A DNA stretch of 6,793 nucleotides. It comes from an uncultured Clostridia bacterium (GTDB lineage Bacteria > Bacillota > Clostridia > Christensenellales > Aristaeellaceae). The translations under genes were made by a program, and so were the position numbers. The notes under the pieces are model-generated. The model was not told where the DNA came from. It was given only the letters and a program-made list of their open reading frames with translations, and did not search any database. Positions 5,469 through 6,793 of this stretch are shown here, one piece after another (within the stretch, counting starts at the first letter, position 1; each line of letters starts with the position of its first letter). The stretch covers positions 1-6,793 of the forward strand of contig CAMOUF010000063.1 in the NCBI GenBank assembly GCA_946626395.1. The letters are read 5' to 3'.

Positions 5469-6793
5469 ATGTTCATCTCCACGGGGAATACAGTTCCTAC
5501 CGTAATGCCGGATTCATTGAAGCTGTCCACCCGCACCCATACGGGCTGCCCCTGCATCAGCGCGCCGATGCGCTGCTGATCCCGGCCCAGCACCATATAG
5601 CTGTGATACAGCTTATCCGGGGCATATCCCCACAGAATGTTATGACCTATGGCGTCATCGGGAAGCCAGCGAACATCCATATCCAAATCATTGATGCGCA
5701 TCGCCTGCACCTGGGAAGCGGCTTGGGGAAGCGCGCCATGGCCCAGGCCAAACACCCGCAGACCGGAAACGGCAACCCTCTGGCGGAAGGGCACTTCCTT
5801 TACCGTCAGGCGGAGATAGCGCACCTGCCAGCCCGCCTGCTCCACCAGAAAATCGTTGCCCAGGTTGGTTTCAACCTGGCGCTTATCGGCCAGGATGACA
5901 TAGTCCTTCCCGTCCTTTGAGCCTTCCAGCAGCCAGCGAGTAACGCGCTTTTCCGTATCGATATATCGGATTTCCTGTGCTTCCAGGTGATCCGCTCCTT
6001 CCGGGATCTTTGCGTCAATGCCTTCGTCGGCAAAGTTGATCTGCACGGCGCGCACATCCATCACCCGGCCCAGATCGACCTGTGCCCATTCATCATGATC
6101 GCTTTCCGCCCGCCACCAGGTGCGGATGCTTTCATCTGTGATCTTTTCCGCGCCGGTACCGGAGGATACCGTCACCGGCTTGCCAAAGGAAAGAAGCATA
6201 TAATCCGGTTGATCAAAGGGCTTGGCGTCCATGGCCATGGGCCAGTCGCCGTAGCGCTGATCGCAGTAGAGCTCGCCGTCCCCGTCAAAGCCCGCTTTCC
6301 ACAGGCCCAGCCGCCGCTCCATATCGTTGTTGACAGAAATCGTCATGGACGCCGTGTGCCAGTAACGCCCCTGGGCGTCGGCAATGGTGGAGCCATGGCC
6401 CGCGCCGTTGGCAAAGCCGCCGGGTTTATAGGAGAAGGGATTATTTTTGGCAATTGTGAAGGGCCCCAAGGGATGATCGGCAACGAGCACGGCGTCGCCG
6501 TAAATGTTGTTCTGAGTGGCCGGAAAGGCGTATTGCAGGTAGTATGTTCCATTGTGCTTAGTCATGAACGCGCCTTCGATATAGGGATCGTCCCCGGCAA
6601 AGCCCCGGGCCAGGGCGCGCACCTTTTCCTCGCTGGTCAGCCCTTCCTTTTCCCGCATGTCCTTTGGCATCTGCATCAGCTTGTGATAGAGTTCTTCCGC
6701 GGCGGCTTCGATATCCACGCCTGCTTTGGGGCTGATATGGTCGTCTCCGATCCGTTCATAGCCCCTGCGCTTATTATCCATCCGGAACATGAC
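5465..6793 (-). CDS. GH43-type glycosidase with F5/8C (discoidin) domain and Fn3-like tail, 5' end outside window
   Basis: The C-terminal part of a five-bladed beta-propeller glycosidase; known family members are mainly beta-xylosidases, alpha-L-arabinofuranosidases and galactan-active enzymes. Numbering below starts from the Met at 6790, but the frame stays open to 6793 (a Val codon precedes it) and the propeller's first blades, with the catalytic-base Asp, are missing, so that Met is almost certainly internal. Seen: GYERIGDDH at 10-18; a helical, charged insert at about 22-66; DDPYIEGAFMTKHNGTYYLQYA at 67-88, with Glu72 at the GH43 general-acid position (EGP/EGA motif); PLGPF at 107-111; GAGHGS at 129-134, with His132 matching the conserved propeller histidine; ERRLGLWKAGFD at 158-169. 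A discoidin-type domain follows at about 204-348 (ITDESIRTWW, EWAQVDLG, WLLEGSKDGKDY, VRYLRLTV), then an Fn3-like segment at about 365-441 (HNILWGYAPDKLYHSYMV, VWVRVDSFNESGI). Its stop overlaps the rhamnosidase start. Whether it is secreted cannot be told without the N-terminus. Subfamily and substrate are unknown. Confidence 0.86.
   Translation of the reverse strand, partial: VMFRMDNKRRGYERIGDDHISPKAGVDIEAAAEELYHKLMQMPKDMREKEGLTSEEKVRALARGFAGDDPYIEGAFMTKHNGTYYLQYAFPATQNNIYGDAVLVADHPLGPFTIAKNNPFSYKPGGFANGAGHGSTIADAQGRYWHTASMTISVNNDMERRLGLWKAGFDGDGELYCDQRYGDWPMAMDAKPFDQPDYMLLSFGKPVTVSSGTGAEKITDESIRTWWRAESDHDEWAQVDLGRVMDVRAVQINFADEGIDAKIPEGADHLEAQEIRYIDTEKRVTRWLLEGSKDGKDYVILADKRQVETNLGNDFLVEQAGWQVRYLRLTVKEVPFRQRVAVSGLRVFGLGHGALPQAASQVQAMRINDLDMDVRWLPDDAIGHNILWGYAPDKLYHSYMVLGRDQQRIGALMQGQPVWVRVDSFNESGITVGTVFPVEMNI
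5476..5480 (-). promoter_or_regulatory. Ribosome binding site of the rhamnosidase gene, inside the end of the GH43 gene
   Basis: GGAGA on the minus strand, 7 nt before the rhamnosidase ATG at 5468. It sits in the closing codons of the GH43-type gene, whose TGA (5467-5465) overlaps that ATG. It supports the chosen start and a second coupled junction. Confidence 0.75.

Noticed and set aside
6788..6790. ATG near the right edge as the true start of the GH43-type gene
   Set aside because: The frame is open upstream to the window edge, there is no room to see a ribosome binding site, and the propeller blades with the catalytic base are missing. The real start must lie outside.
1..6793. RNA genes, CRISPR arrays, insertion sequences, phage or defence systems
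   Set aside because: Almost every base is used by the four coding frames. I saw no repeat-spacer pattern, terminal inverted repeats, tRNA-like cloverleaf or transposase motif.

Overview
The window is a gene-dense stretch read entirely from the minus strand. It holds four consecutive carbohydrate-active enzyme genes with almost no non-coding DNA. In transcription order (right to left) these are: (1) the 3' part of a GH43-type glycosidase with a discoidin (F5/8C) domain and an Fn3-like tail, 5465-6793, cut by the right window edge; (2) a complete GH78 alpha-L-rhamnosidase, 2691-5468; (3) a complete GT1 glycosyltransferase of the macrolide-glycosyltransferase (MGT/YjiC-like) type, 1516-2694; (4) glycogen synthase glgA, 1-1499, whose C-terminus runs off the left edge. 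The first two junctions are 4-nt ATGA stop/start overlaps and the third is a 16-nt gap. Each downstream gene has its own purine-rich Shine-Dalgarno sequence. This is a fragment of one polycistronic operon with translational coupling, and no internal promoter or terminator is visible.

Organism: the protein styles (clostridial-type GlgA with an HCNDW motif, a GH78 without a signal peptide, a GH43/F5-8C protein), the strong GGAGG-type ribosome binding sites and a moderately high GC content suggest a Gram-positive, Clostridia-like anaerobe from a gut or plant-fibre habitat. This is inference from style. The window contains no rRNA or other phylogenetic marker.

How the genes may work together: GH43 and GH78 would trim side-chain sugars (pentose or other, and L-rhamnose) from plant or microbial glycans or glycosides. 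The rhamnosidase has no signal peptide and 19 cysteines, so it is probably cytoplasmic and acts on imported oligosaccharides or small glycosides. The GT1 enzyme belongs to a family that adds sugar from an NDP-sugar to small hydrophobic acceptors. GlgA stores glucose as alpha-1,4-glucan. Two degradative and two synthetic enzymes in one coupled operon is the most notable feature. Possible explanations are deglycosylation followed by re-glycosylation of an aglycone, or coupling of glycoside uptake to glycogen storage. Neither is proven by sequence.

There is no non-coding stretch over 300 bases. I saw no RNA gene, mobile element, CRISPR array, attachment site or origin. The long plus-strand open frames are antisense shadows of the four genes.
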